In this document: positions 20,077 to 28,385 of the stretch, in pieces | Numbering within the stretch: the stretch's first letter is position 1 | Layout: every line of letters starts with the position of its first letter | Source of the DNA: Amycolatopsis tolypomycina | GTDB lineage: Bacteria; Actinomycetota; Actinomycetes; Mycobacteriales; Pseudonocardiaceae | Length of the DNA stretch: 64,000 nt | Direction of reading: 5' to 3' | Assembly (NCBI RefSeq): GCF_900105945.1 | Contig: NZ_FNSO01000004.1 | Location: 6,762,001 to 6,826,000, forward strand | Position numbers and translations under genes: made by a program | Notes under the pieces: model-generated | What the model saw: only the letters and a program-made list of their open reading frames with translations | The model's database searches: none | Told to the model about the DNA's origin: nothing

Positions 20077-20334
20077 TCAGCCTGCGGAGGCGATGAAGTA
20101 GATGACGATGCCGATCAGGGCGAGCACCTCGGTCAGAACGAAGGTCGAGAAGCCGATGCCCTGCAGCTTGCCCTGCGCCTCCGGCTGACGCGCGGTGCCG
20201 TTGATGACGGCGGCGAAGATCAGACCCACACCGATGCCCGGGCCGATCGCGCCCAGGCCGTAACCGATGGCGGCGAGACCGGGGTTGATGTTGACGGCCT
20301 GCTCCGCGGCCTGGGCCAGAACGATGTTGCTCAC
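20077..20334 (-). CDS. atpE: ATP synthase Fo c subunit
   Basis: 85 residues, two membrane helices joined by the polar loop TARQPEAQ. Helix 1 has the glycine-rich [15 protein letters not shown]; helix 2 carries the proton-binding carboxylate E69 in [11 protein letters not shown]. It forms the rotor ring. The GTG at 20334 gives 8 nt to AAGGG; the ATG two codons earlier (20340) is also possible but only 2 nt from that site. Confidence 0.96.
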   Translation of the reverse strand: MSNIVLAQAAEQAVNINPGLAAIGYGLGAIGPGIGVGLIFAAVINGTARQPEAQGKLQGIGFSTFVLTEVLALIGIVIYFIASAG

Positions 20335-20389
20335 GTGCATTTCCCTTCACTTCGGTCCACGCGCTCGCGTGGATCGGGGGCTTGTGTTC

Positions 20390-21175
20390 TCAGTGCTCCG
20401 ACGCCAGCGCGGCGCCGATGTACCCGGCCGACAGCAGGGCGAAGATGTAGGCCTGCAGCACCTGGATGAAGGCCTCGAGGAACGTCATCGCGATGGCGAA
20501 GAGCCACGCCACCAGGGAGACCGGCTTCAACGCCCAGCCCGAGGTCTCGGTCAGCAGGAAGGTGCCGCCGAGGGTGAACACCGCCAGGATCAGGTGACCC
20601 GCGAACATGGCGGCGAAAACACGGATGGCGAGCGTGAGCGGGTTGAGGAGGAACTTCTCCGCGAACTCGATCAGCGCGAACAGCGGCAGGACCGGCTTCG
20701 GCACGCCCGGCGGGGCCAGTTCCTTCTTGAAGTAGCCCGCGAAACCGTGCCGCTTGAACCCGACGTAGTGGTACACCGGGTAGACGACGAGGACCGCCAG
20801 CGCGAGCGGGAAACCGAACCGCGCCATGGTCGGGAACTGCAGGAGCGGGATGATCCCGTAGAGGTTGTTCACCAGGATGAAGGTGAACAAAGCGAAAACA
20901 AGCGGCACGAACGGCTTGAAATCCTTCGAGCCGATCTGCTCGCGCGCGATGTTGTTGCGGCTGAAGTCGTAGATCGACTCGGCGACGAACTGTCCCTTGC
21001 CCGGCACGACCTGCAGCTTGCGGGTCGCCAGCAGGAAGTACGCCGCGATGATGACAACCGAAAGCACGACGAGCAGCATCGGCTTGGTGACGTTGCCGAA
21101 CAGCGCCGGCAACTCGAAGCTTTCGGCGCCGGGCGGCGCGAACGTCGCACCCTCGGCCAATACCAGCGCGCCCAC
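20390..21175 (-). CDS. atpB: ATP synthase Fo a subunit
   Basis: 261 residues with five or more membrane helices. The essential arginine is in LAIRVFAAMFAGHLIL near residue 180, and the C-terminal helix contains EAFIQVLQAYIFALLS. It forms the proton half-channels against the c-ring. GTG start at 21175, preceded by GGAAGGAG. First gene of the compact atpBEFHAGDC operon. Confidence 0.96.
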   Translation of the reverse strand: MGALVLAEGATFAPPGAESFELPALFGNVTKPMLLVVLSVVIIAAYFLLATRKLQVVPGKGQFVAESIYDFSRNNIAREQIGSKDFKPFVPLVFALFTFILVNNLYGIIPLLQFPTMARFGFPLALAVLVVYPVYHYVGFKRHGFAGYFKKELAPPGVPKPVLPLFALIEFAEKFLLNPLTLAIRVFAAMFAGHLILAVFTLGGTFLLTETSGWALKPVSLVAWLFAIAMTFLEAFIQVLQAYIFALLSAGYIGAALASEH

Positions 21176-21718
21176 TGGGCTCCTTCCGGTTCTCCCGGCC
21201 GGCGTTCACTCCGCCGGGGGAATCGTCACGATCTGGACTTAACGTACCCGATACGTATCAGGTCGTCGGAGGCGGCTACCCCACCGTCCGCAGAACGCGC
21301 CTTCACGTTCTGCACACGGGGTTGTCTCGCGTGAACACTGCCCTGCGGTCTACTTCGGACCAGCGGCCGGAAGGCGGAACTACACGGTCGCCACACTGCT
21401 GATCGCGGTTCGTCTCGGGAAGCGCGCGGCCGAGGCCGCCACCCTTGACGCGGACCATACCAGCAGGTCAATCAGTGCCGGACAGGCGTACTCCTAACCA
21501 ACCGATCAGCCCAGGACTTAGGTCCCGGGTCGTCCCGGGACCCAGGTCCGGCGCGGGCCGGGACCGCTTCCGGAACGTCGCAGGCACCAGCGTCGGCGGG
21601 GTCCCGGTCACGGTGCGCAGCCGCGCACGAAAGCGCACTTTTGTGGTCCCGGTCACACTCAGGCGGCCGTAGGTGGGTTCACGAAGAGTAACGGAAGCCC
21701 GCGACAAAACGGACGACG
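21176..21718. other. 543-bp intergenic region upstream of atpB
   Basis: No convincing gene is present: open frames on both strands are short and arginine-rich. It contains a GGTCCCGGG hairpin, several GGTCCCGG-like motifs around it (21520-21650), and a more AT-rich part at 21235-21260 with the octamer ATACGTAT. It probably holds the main atp promoter and a long leader, since atpI and atpB are unusually far apart. No promoter is assigned with confidence. Confidence 0.55.
21521..21542. terminator. GC-rich hairpin between atpI and atpB
   Basis: GGTCCCGGG and CCCGGGACC form a perfect 9-bp stem around a 4-nt TCGT loop. There is no T-run on either side. On the leftward transcript it lies about 175 nt after the atpI-like stop and could terminate or attenuate transcription before atpB. 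Confidence 0.45.
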
Positions 21719-22162
21719 TCAGGACGGGATGATCGTCGGGATCTTGGTCTTGCGGAAGGCGGCGAACTCGGCCGCGGCGGCGAGCATGATGGCCACGATC
21801 ATCGTGATGCCGAGCGACATCGGGTGCAGCGCGGTGACGCCCTTCAGCAGCGTCAGCGCGCCGAAGAGCAAAACGACCTTCACGACGTACCCGCCGAGCG
21901 CGATGACCATGACGAACATCGGGTCCTGGCCCGCGCTGAACTTCATCATGCCCAGCGTGGACAGCGACGTCAGCATCGCGAGCACACCGCCGACGAGCGA
22001 GCCCAGGAACCCGGGCAGGCCGTTGAGGATGCTGAACAACGCGATGCACACCAGCACCGCGGGCGGGGTGACCAGCAGCGAGGCCTTGGTCATCGCGCGG
22101 GCGGCCTGCAGCACCACCTTGGCGTGCGGGTTCTCCTGCTCGTGCGTTTCGGCTTCGCTCAC
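21719..22162 (-). CDS. AtpI-like small membrane protein
   Basis: 147 residues with four predicted membrane helices (about 28-48, 50-70, 82-103, 113-135) after a hydrophilic N-terminus. Position and topology match the actinobacterial Rv1303-type protein between wecA and atpB, the equivalent of UncI/AtpI, thought to help c-ring assembly or ion uptake. Sequence similarity to AtpI itself is weak, so the name rests largely on context. GTG start at 22162. Confidence 0.75.
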   Translation of the reverse strand: MSEAETHEQENPHAKVVLQAARAMTKASLLVTPPAVLVCIALFSILNGLPGFLGSLVGGVLAMLTSLSTLGMMKFSAGQDPMFVMVIALGGYVVKVVLLFGALTLLKGVTALHPMSLGITMIVAIMLAAAAEFAAFRKTKIPTIIPS

Positions 22163-22210
22163 ACCTGGCTCCCTGCTCGGTTACCACCCGAGTGTAGAGA
22201 CCCCGGCGGG

Positions 22211-23368
22211 TCAGGTGCCCGGCTGGTTGCGCGAGCGCAGCCGCGGGACGATCGAGACCACCGCCGCGAAGACCAGGCCGATCCCGATGATCCAGAGCGC
22301 CGCGACGTCGTCGAACAGCGTCACCGACACCGCGCCGAACGCGAGGATCCCGGCCCACAGGTAGATCAGCATGACCGCGCGCCGCTGGGAGTGGCCGATC
22401 TCGAGCAGGCGGTGGTGGAGGTGCATCTTGTCCGCCGCGAACGGGCTTTCGCCGCGGCGGGTGCGGCGGATCACCGCCATGATCAGATCGAGCATCGGCA
22501 CGAACAGCACCGCCGCGACGACCACGAGCGGCGAGAGCAGCGCGATCGCGTCCTTGGCGCTGAACTGCGTGTACGGCACGCGCCCGGACGCCGACGTCGT
22601 CGCGCCGGCGAGCATCAGGCCGATCATCATCGAGCCGGAGTCGCCCATGAAGATCTTCGCGGGCTGGAAGTTGTACGGCAGGAAACCCAGACAGGCGCCG
22701 GCGAGCGTGGCCGCGATCAGCGCGGGCGGGTAGGTGCCGACGTCGCCGCCGGAGCTGTCGAGCAGGCCGAGGGAGAACGAGCAGGTGGCGGCGGCCGCGA
22801 TGAAGCCGAGGCCGCCGGCGAGCCCGTCGAGGCCGTCGACGAAGTTCATCGCGTTGACCATGACCACGACCATGACGACGGTGAGCAGCGCGCCCTGGTT
22901 CTTGTCGAGCACGAGCACCGAGCCGAACGAGCCGCCGGTGCCGCCCCACGGCACCCAGAACGACACCCACTGCACGCCGAAGATGACGAGGATGCCGGCG
23001 CACATGACCTGGCCGGCCAGCTTCGTCCAGGCGTCCAGCTCGAACCGGTCGTCGAGCGCGCCGATCAGGGAGATGACACCGGCCGCCAGCAGCACGCCGA
23101 CCGAGTCGAAGGAGGCGTCGAAGCCGTGCGACAGCGCGGGCAGCTGGTGGGCGAGGCCCATCGCGCCGGCGACGCCGAGGTAGATGCCGACCCCGCCCAT
23201 CCGCGGGATCGGGGCCACGTGGACGTCGCGCGCCCGGGGGTTGGCGATCGCGCCGACGCGGATCGCGACCCGCCGGACGACGCCGGTGAGCAGGTAGGTC
23301 ACGGCCGTCGCGGTCAGCGCGACGAGGATGTATTCCCGGATGGGGAGGAGACCGGATGTGGGCGGCAC
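22211..23368 (-). CDS. wecA: Undecaprenyl/decaprenyl-phosphate GlcNAc-1-phosphate transferase
   Basis: 385 residues, about ten or eleven membrane helices. Motifs of the MraY/WecA family are clear: GALDDRFELDAWTKLAGQ, VNAMNFVDGLDGLAGG, YNFQPAKIFMGDSGSM and the histidine motif ADKMHLHHRLLEIGHSQ. It starts lipid-linked glycan synthesis, in mycobacteria the arabinogalactan linker (Rv1302). It lies between sua5 and the atpI-like gene, the conserved position. GTG start at 23368. Confidence 0.92.
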   Translation of the reverse strand: MPPTSGLLPIREYILVALTATAVTYLLTGVVRRVAIRVGAIANPRARDVHVAPIPRMGGVGIYLGVAGAMGLAHQLPALSHGFDASFDSVGVLLAAGVISLIGALDDRFELDAWTKLAGQVMCAGILVIFGVQWVSFWVPWGGTGGSFGSVLVLDKNQGALLTVVMVVVMVNAMNFVDGLDGLAGGLGFIAAAATCSFSLGLLDSSGGDVGTYPPALIAATLAGACLGFLPYNFQPAKIFMGDSGSMMIGLMLAGATTSASGRVPYTQFSAKDAIALLSPLVVVAAVLFVPMLDLIMAVIRRTRRGESPFAADKMHLHHRLLEIGHSQRRAVMLIYLWAGILAFGAVSVTLFDDVAALWIIGIGLVFAAVVSIVPRLRSRNQPGT

Positions 23369-23442
23369 GGGGACGTCACGCTCGCGGGGTCGGGGTCACC
23401 CGCGACACGCTATCGTGCCGCGGTTTTTGTCGTGATCCGGCT

Positions 23443-24093
23443 TCACGCCAACGATTCCGCGGGCACACCCAGCACCTCCGCGATGGCTTCCTTGCCCACC
23501 GCGCCCTCGCGCAGCACGACGGGTTCGGTGCCGGTGAGGTCCACGATGCTCGACGCGACGGGCGCACCGCTCGACCCGCCGTCGAGGTAGACGGCGACCG
23601 AGTCGCCGAGCTGTTCCTGCGCCTCCTGCGCGGTGCTGGCTGGCGGGCGGCCGGAGACGTTCGCGCTCGAGACGGCCATCGGGCCGACGTCCCGCAGCAG
23701 TTCCAGCGCGACGGGGTGCAGCGGCATCCGGAGCATGACGGTGCCGCGGGCGTCGCCGAGGTTCCACTGCAGGCTCGGCGCGTGCGGCAGCACGATGGAG
23801 AGGTCGCCGGGCCAGAAGGCTTCGATGAGCGCCCGCGCCTGCGGCGGCACGCCGAGCACCAGCCCGTCCACAGTGGACCAGGACCCGACGAGCACCCCGA
23901 CGGGCATGTCCGGCCCGCGGTTCTTGGCGCGCAGCAGCGCCTGGACGGCACCGGCGTCGAAGGCATCGGCACCGATCCCGTAGACGGTGTCGGTCGGCAG
24001 GACGACCAGCCGGCTCGACCGGACGGCCCCAGCCGCGGCGGCGAGCCCGTCGGCCCGGGTCTCCCGCTTGCTGCAGTCGTAGACCACGCTCAT
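23443..24093 (-). CDS. L-threonylcarbamoyladenylate synthase (Sua5/YrdC)
   Basis: 216 residues. The YrdC fold shows VVLPTDTVYGIGADAF, LLRAKNRGPDMPVGVLV, TVMLRMPLHP and PMAVSSANVSG. It makes threonylcarbamoyl-AMP for the t6A modification of tRNAs reading ANN codons. It has the short YrdC-like form without the extra Sua5 domain. The ATG at 24093 starts the usual family N-terminus; no strong Shine-Dalgarno is seen. Rv1301 position. Confidence 0.93.
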   Translation of the reverse strand: MSVVYDCSKRETRADGLAAAAGAVRSSRLVVLPTDTVYGIGADAFDAGAVQALLRAKNRGPDMPVGVLVGSWSTVDGLVLGVPPQARALIEAFWPGDLSIVLPHAPSLQWNLGDARGTVMLRMPLHPVALELLRDVGPMAVSSANVSGRPPASTAQEAQEQLGDSVAVYLDGGSSGAPVASSIVDLTGTEPVVLREGAVGKEAIAEVLGVPAESLA

Positions 24094-24280
24094 GGGGGCC
24101 AAGGGTAGTCCGGCCGGTCGGGCGGGCGTTCGCCGCGTCACACCGCCCCGCCCCTTCGCCCGGCCCACCCCACTCCGGCTCGGCCCGCCCCGGCTCGGCC
24201 GCCCCACCGCTTCGCTCCGGCTCACCGGTCGGGGTGCCGGCCTCCGGCCGAAGTCCGCCGGCGCCGGACACTGCGGCGAG

Positions 24281-24406
24281 CATCTCGCGTGTCGTCCCGC
24301 CAATCACGTGTGATGCCCCTCCAATCACACGCGATGCCCCTCCAATCACGCGCGATGCCCGCTTGATCACGGCTGATGCCCGCTCGATCACGGGTGATGC
24401 CCCCAC
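24281..24406. repeat. 21-bp tandem repeats, six units
   Basis: Six consecutive 21-nt units with consensus close to RATCACGCGTGATGCCC plus four variable bases; units start at 24281, 24302, 24323, 24344, 24365 and 24386. Most contain an ATCAC/GTGAT inverted repeat. The first is degenerate. The same 7-codon-long unit recurs inverted at 32819-32902. Confidence 0.85.
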
Positions 24407-24576
24407 CAGGCCGGGTTCGGACTGCCGATCGCGGCGCACACCTGCGTTCCGCGGCGGCGGGAGACTCATGTTCACCCAGGTCAACCGGGGCTGCACGCCG
24501 GCCACCCGCGCCACGGACCCAGGGCCTCGGGCGGCCGATCCGGAGACGCAGCCGGCCCGAAAGACGGAGGCCGCCG

Positions 24577-24627
24577 CGGGGGCGCCCCCCGTCTTCCACG
24601 CTACCGGCGACCACCGACAGTTTCCGG
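24577..24627 (-). promoter_or_regulatory. Dispersed repeat with RecA-NDp/PafBC-type promoter motif, copy 1
   Basis: Read on the minus strand it gives TGTCGGTG, 8 nt, then TAGCGT, matching the mycobacterial DNA-damage promoter consensus tTGTCRGTG-N8-TAnnnT. The GC palindrome GGGGGGCGCCCCC follows. The first position of the consensus is C here. It points leftward to sua5, about 490 bp away, with no nearer gene. Confidence 0.6.
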
Positions 24628-24810
24628 CGGCCGCCGGATGCACGGCCCGAACTTGTCCACAACGCCCGCCGGCGACTGACAACCGGCCAGACTTTCGTCG
24701 TGCGGCAAGCGGGTAAACCTCCCGTCGGGACAGAACTCCGGCAGTGCGGCTCAATACGGTCGATCTCCGGGAACCACCACCCCCGTGGGTTCCCAGTGAA
24801 GGAGCCGCAC

Positions 24811-26784
24811 ATGCGCCCCAGAACCCCGAAAGCGCTCGCCCTGCTCGCCGCCGTCACCGTGCTCACCGGGGTCGGGACCGGGACCGCCGCGGCGGAGCCG
24901 CTCACCCGTGGCTGGCCCGCCCCGATCGACGCCGCCCGGTGGGAGAACCAGGACCACATGACCTGGTCCGACTACCGCAAGGTCCCCGGCACGAACTGGG
25001 CCGACCCGAACCTCAAGCCGACCCAGCGCACCTTCAAGGGCGCCGTCGTCCTCGCCGACTACCCGGACCAGGACTTCGTCGTCACGCAGCCCGCGCGTTC
25101 GACCGTCTTCGGCAACCCCGCGCCCACCGCCGCGAACATCCCGCGGGACGACGTCGCGCAGTACTACGAGGACTTCCTCAACAAGCCCGTGGCCCTCAAC
25201 AACGGCCACACGATCAACGAGTACTGGATGGAGGACTCCGGCGGCCGGTTCGGCGTGCAGCTGACCGCGTTCGGGCCGTACCGGATGCCCGGGAAGTCCT
25301 TCGAATACGGCATGGAGTTCCAGCCGAACGCCTGCCCGCCCGGCGCGAACTGCACCCGTGACATCCGCAAGGACGCCGGCGACGCCTGGCGCGCCGAAGT
25401 CGGCGACACCGCGAACCAGTTCGACTTCGTCTTCTACCTCTCCGCCGGCCAGGACGAGAGCTCGACGTGGCAGGAGTTCGGCGAGATGAAGTTCGGGACG
25501 AAGGAGAACGTCCCCGACAGCTTCGGCCCGCCGAACCACGACCTGCCCAACTACGCGGCGACCCGGTACGTGCCGTGGACGTCGTGGGCGTCGGCCGCCA
25601 GCATCTGGCCGAACGCCCAGAACGGCAGCTCGGTGCAGGCCGAGAGCTCCGGGCAGTCGACCTACGCCCACGAGTTCAGCCATATCCTTGGCATCGGCGA
25701 CAACTACAACAACCCGTTCGGGAACCCGCCGTCGCGCGCCTACAGCGGGCCGTGGGACATGCTGTCGCGCGGCACGTTCAACGGGCCGGGCGGCCCGCAC
25801 ACGCGCTGGCAGATCCCGGCGACGCAGGGCAGCTCGATGGGTGCCCAGCACCAGCTGCGCAACAAGCTGAAGCTCGGCATCGTCGATCCGGCGGACGTGC
25901 TGCAGCTCGACCGCAACGAGCTGGCGAAGACCGGCCCGGTGTCGGTCCGGCTCACCGCGCGCGAAACCGAAGCGCAGCCGGGCGCGTTCACCGGCCTGAA
26001 CATCAAGCTCGCCGGCGGCGACAAGGCGCCGAAGTGCGACCGGGCGACGGACCCGTTCTGCGACGGCGGCGGCTACGACAACTACACGGTCGAGGTCGTC
26101 GACCGGATGGGCGCGGACTCGTTCACGCCCGATTCGGGCGTGCTGATCACGAAGACGAAGAACAAGGACAACGCCCCGTTCGACTGGGTGATCGACGCGA
26201 ACCCGCAGGACATCGGCATCACCGACTACACGAAGCCGGACGGGACGCCGGTGAAGATCACCATCGGTGACTACCGGCAGCTCAACGACGCCCTGTTCAA
26301 GGCGGGTACGGAGGCGGCCAGCCCGTACGAGTACACGGACGAGGCGAACCGCCTGCGCTTCCTGATCACCGACCTGGCGAGGGATCGCCGCGGCATCCTG
26401 TCGTACACGGTGACGGTGACGTCGCTCGACGGGTCGGGCAGCCAGTCCCGCGGGGCGGCGCTGACCCCGGCCCTCCCGGCGATCGCCCGCGGCGGCCTGG
26501 CAACGTGCGACTTCGGCCTGCTCAACACGGGCTCGGCGCACGGCGCGAAGGCCCCGTACGACACGGACACGTACCGGCTGAGCGTGTCCACGGACGCCCG
26601 CGGCTGGGAGGTCCGCCTGCCGAACGAGCTGGCAACGGCGAAGTTCGGCGGCCACGCGAAGGTCGCGGCGTACGCGAAGCGCGGCCAGGGCGGCGACCTG
26701 GCGGCCCGGGTGAAGCTGACGGCGACATCGGTGAGCGACCCGTCGAAGACCGCGACGGCGAGCTGCACGGTGTTCGGCTTCTAG
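24811..26784 (+). CDS. Secreted M6-family metalloprotease (immune inhibitor A-like)
   Basis: 657 residues. An N-terminal signal peptide (LALLAAVTVLTGVGTGTAAAE, cut near residue 28) directs export. The zinc-binding HExxH is in YAHEFSHILGIGDNY (about residue 290), followed by a glycine-rich turn and MLSRGTF, the M6 layout. The C-terminal third is beta-rich and ends ASCTVFGF. AAGGAG sits 6 nt before the ATG at 24811. It is inserted between prmC and sua5, in the opposite direction to the surrounding housekeeping genes. A hairpin follows the stop by a few bases. Confidence 0.88.
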   Translation: MRPRTPKALALLAAVTVLTGVGTGTAAAEPLTRGWPAPIDAARWENQDHMTWSDYRKVPGTNWADPNLKPTQRTFKGAVVLADYPDQDFVVTQPARSTVFGNPAPTAANIPRDDVAQYYEDFLNKPVALNNGHTINEYWMEDSGGRFGVQLTAFGPYRMPGKSFEYGMEFQPNACPPGANCTRDIRKDAGDAWRAEVGDTANQFDFVFYLSAGQDESSTWQEFGEMKFGTKENVPDSFGPPNHDLPNYAATRYVPWTSWASAASIWPNAQNGSSVQAESSGQSTYAHEFSHILGIGDNYNNPFGNPPSRAYSGPWDMLSRGTFNGPGGPHTRWQIPATQGSSMGAQHQLRNKLKLGIVDPADVLQLDRNELAKTGPVSVRLTARETEAQPGAFTGLNIKLAGGDKAPKCDRATDPFCDGGGYDNYTVEVVDRMGADSFTPDSGVLITKTKNKDNAPFDWVIDANPQDIGITDYTKPDGTPVKITIGDYRQLNDALFKAGTEAASPYEYTDEANRLRFLITDLARDRRGILSYTVTVTSLDGSGSQSRGAALTPALPAIARGGLATCDFGLLNTGSAHGAKAPYDTDTYRLSVSTDARGWEVRLPNELATAKFGGHAKVAAYAKRGQGGDLAARVKLTATSVSDPSKTATASCTVFGF

Positions 26785-26792
26785 CGCCCCAG

Positions 26793-26829
26793 GGCGGCCT
26801 TCGGTGCGGCTGACGCGCCGAAGGCCGCC
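26793..26829 (+). terminator. Hairpin after the M6 protease gene
   Basis: GGCGGCCTTCGG pairs with CCGAAGGCCGCC, and the inner GTGCG/CGCGC extends the stem around a GCTGA loop. It begins 8 nt after the stop. There is no T-run, as is common for high-GC actinobacteria. Confidence 0.65.
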
Positions 26830-26898
26830 TTGTGACGGCCACATCCGGGGGGCTTGGCCGGAGTTGTGGACAACTCCGGGCCCCGGCCGGATCGGGCC

Positions 26899-26949
26899 TG
26901 GAATTGTCGGTGCCCGCCGGTAGCGTGGAAGACGGGGGGCGCCCCCGCG
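26899..26949 (+). promoter_or_regulatory. Dispersed repeat with RecA-NDp/PafBC-type promoter motif, copy 2
   Basis: On the plus strand it reads TTGTCGGTG, CCCGCCGG, TAGCGT: an exact match to tTGTCRGTG-N8-TAnnnT, followed by the GGGGGGCGCCCCC palindrome. It is inverted relative to the copies at 24577 and 50705. It points right into the prmC 3' repeats; no plus-strand gene follows until 28386. Confidence 0.62.
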
Positions 26950-26972
26950 GGCTGGGGCTGCTGCGGCAGCTG

Positions 26973-27310
26973 CTCAGCCCAGCCGGCGCGCTCTGACGAA
27001 CCGGGCCCAGCCCGCCAGACCCGCACGATCACGGCCGCTGCTCACCCAGCCGGCACGCCGCGACGAACCAGACGCCACCCCGCCACGCCCGCACGATCAC
27101 GGCGGCGGCTGCTCAACCGGCAAGCCGCGGCGAACCAAGCCCGGCCCGCGCCGGGCCCGCATGATCACAGCGGCCGCTGCTCACCCAGCCGGCACGCCGC
27201 GACGAACCAGACCCACCCCGCCACGCCCGCGGCCACGGCGGCAGCCCACCCCAGCCACCCCGCCAGCAGCCGCTCACCCCAGCCGGCGCGCCGTGACGAA
27301 CCGGGCCCGG
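26973..27310 (-). repeat. Tandem copies of the prmC 3' end
   Basis: About 35 bp covering the last codons of prmC (the sequence for RFVTARRLG and the stop) reappear four times downstream of the gene, near 27181-27211, 27113-27141, 27042-27071 and 26973-27005, with a period of roughly 68-71 bp after a first step of about 90 bp. Between them lie related CCCGCACGATCACGGC segments. Confidence 0.75.
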
Positions 27311-28140
27311 CCGGTCAGGTCCGCGTGGTCCTCCACCCCCGTCAGCACCCGCCGGGCCCTGACCAGGGCCGGGACCGCCGAACCGTGCGTGTCGTCGTGC
27401 TCGATCGCCAGGCCGCCGCCGGGGCGCAGCAGCCGCGCTCCCGCCGCGATCGCGTGGCGGATCACCGCCAGGCCGCTCTCCTCCGCGAACACCGCGCGGG
27501 GTGGGTCGTGCTCCGCCACCTCCGGGGGCACCGGGGTGCCCTCCGGGACGTACGGCGGGTTGCACAGCACCAGGTCGACCAGGCCGTCGAGCTCGGCGAA
27601 CATCGTCGGGTCGCCGATGTCGCCCGAATACAGCCTGATCGGGGTGTTGCCCGCGTCCGCGTGGACGTCCGCGTTGTGGCGGGCCCAGGCCAGGGCCTGC
27701 GGGTCGATGTCCACCGCGTACACCACCGCGTCCGGGCGGGCGTTGGCCACCGCCAGCGCCAGCGCGCCCGAGCCCGTGCACAGGTCCACCACCACCGGGA
27801 ACTCGCGGCCCTGGAGGAACTTGACCCCCCACTCGAGCAGCAGCTCGGTCTCCGGCCGCGGGACGAACACCCCGGCCCCGACCGCGACCGTGATGTCGCC
27901 GAGGGCCGCCCAGCCCGTCAGGTACTGCAGGGGGATGCGCTTGGCGCGCTGCTGGACGAGCTGGCCGATGGCCTCGATGACCGGCGGGTCGACCAGCGGC
28001 ACCATCGGCAGCCGGCCGCGTTCGACCCCGAGCACGTGCGCGGCGATCACCTCGGCGTCGAAGCGCGGCGAGGCGACGCCCGCGCGCTCGAGGATCCGGG
28101 TGGCCTCGATGATGGCCAGGCGCAGCGGCTGCCGATTCAC
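27274..28140 (-). CDS. prmC: Peptide chain release factor N5-glutamine methyltransferase
   Basis: 288 residues. An N-terminal helical domain precedes a Rossmann methyltransferase domain with VVDLCTGSGALALAVA and the substrate motif LVLCNPPYVP around residue 190. It methylates the glutamine of the GGQ motif in release factors, and prfA lies about 5 kb upstream in the same direction. GTG start at 28140 with AAGGAC upstream. Its last codons are the source of the downstream tandem repeats. Confidence 0.92.
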   Translation of the reverse strand: MNRQPLRLAIIEATRILERAGVASPRFDAEVIAAHVLGVERGRLPMVPLVDPPVIEAIGQLVQQRAKRIPLQYLTGWAALGDITVAVGAGVFVPRPETELLLEWGVKFLQGREFPVVVDLCTGSGALALAVANARPDAVVYAVDIDPQALAWARHNADVHADAGNTPIRLYSGDIGDPTMFAELDGLVDLVLCNPPYVPEGTPVPPEVAEHDPPRAVFAEESGLAVIRHAIAAGARLLRPGGGLAIEHDDTHGSAVPALVRARRVLTGVEDHADLTGRARFVTARRLG

Positions 28141-28385
28141 TCGTCGTCCTTCACCTCGTCGAGCCTGGCACACCAGGCGGAACTCCCCCGTGAGGACACG
28201 CGCCGGTCCTACGCCGTCCAGCGTATCGAGGCACCCCGGGCCCGCGGCCGACAACTGCCCGCCCGCCCGGGTGCCGGGATCGCGGCGGGCCCGATCTTCT
28301 AGGATGCAGGTCACCGGGTCGGGTTTCGCCTGCTCTGCGGCGCCGCCCGAACCGTTCCGCACTTGATACTCCGGGGAGCCCCGCA

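Larger units (their letters stand above)
24094..24810. other. 717-bp repeat-rich intergenic region
   Basis: No supported gene. From left to right it holds a GC-rich stretch, six 21-bp tandem repeats (24281-24406), a copy of the DNA-damage-type promoter repeat reading leftward (24577-24627), and a less GC-rich part (24650-24800) that must contain the protease promoter. Long open frames here are low-complexity and run through the repeats. Confidence 0.6.
26785..27273. other. 489-bp repeat-rich intergenic region
   Basis: This convergent spacer between the protease and prmC holds the protease terminator, a second copy of the DNA-damage-type promoter repeat, and four tandem copies of the prmC 3' end. 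No independent gene is seen. Confidence 0.6.

Noticed and set aside
24281..24406. Possible CRISPR array
   Set aside because: The units are contiguous 21-mers with no unique spacers, and no cas gene is in the window.
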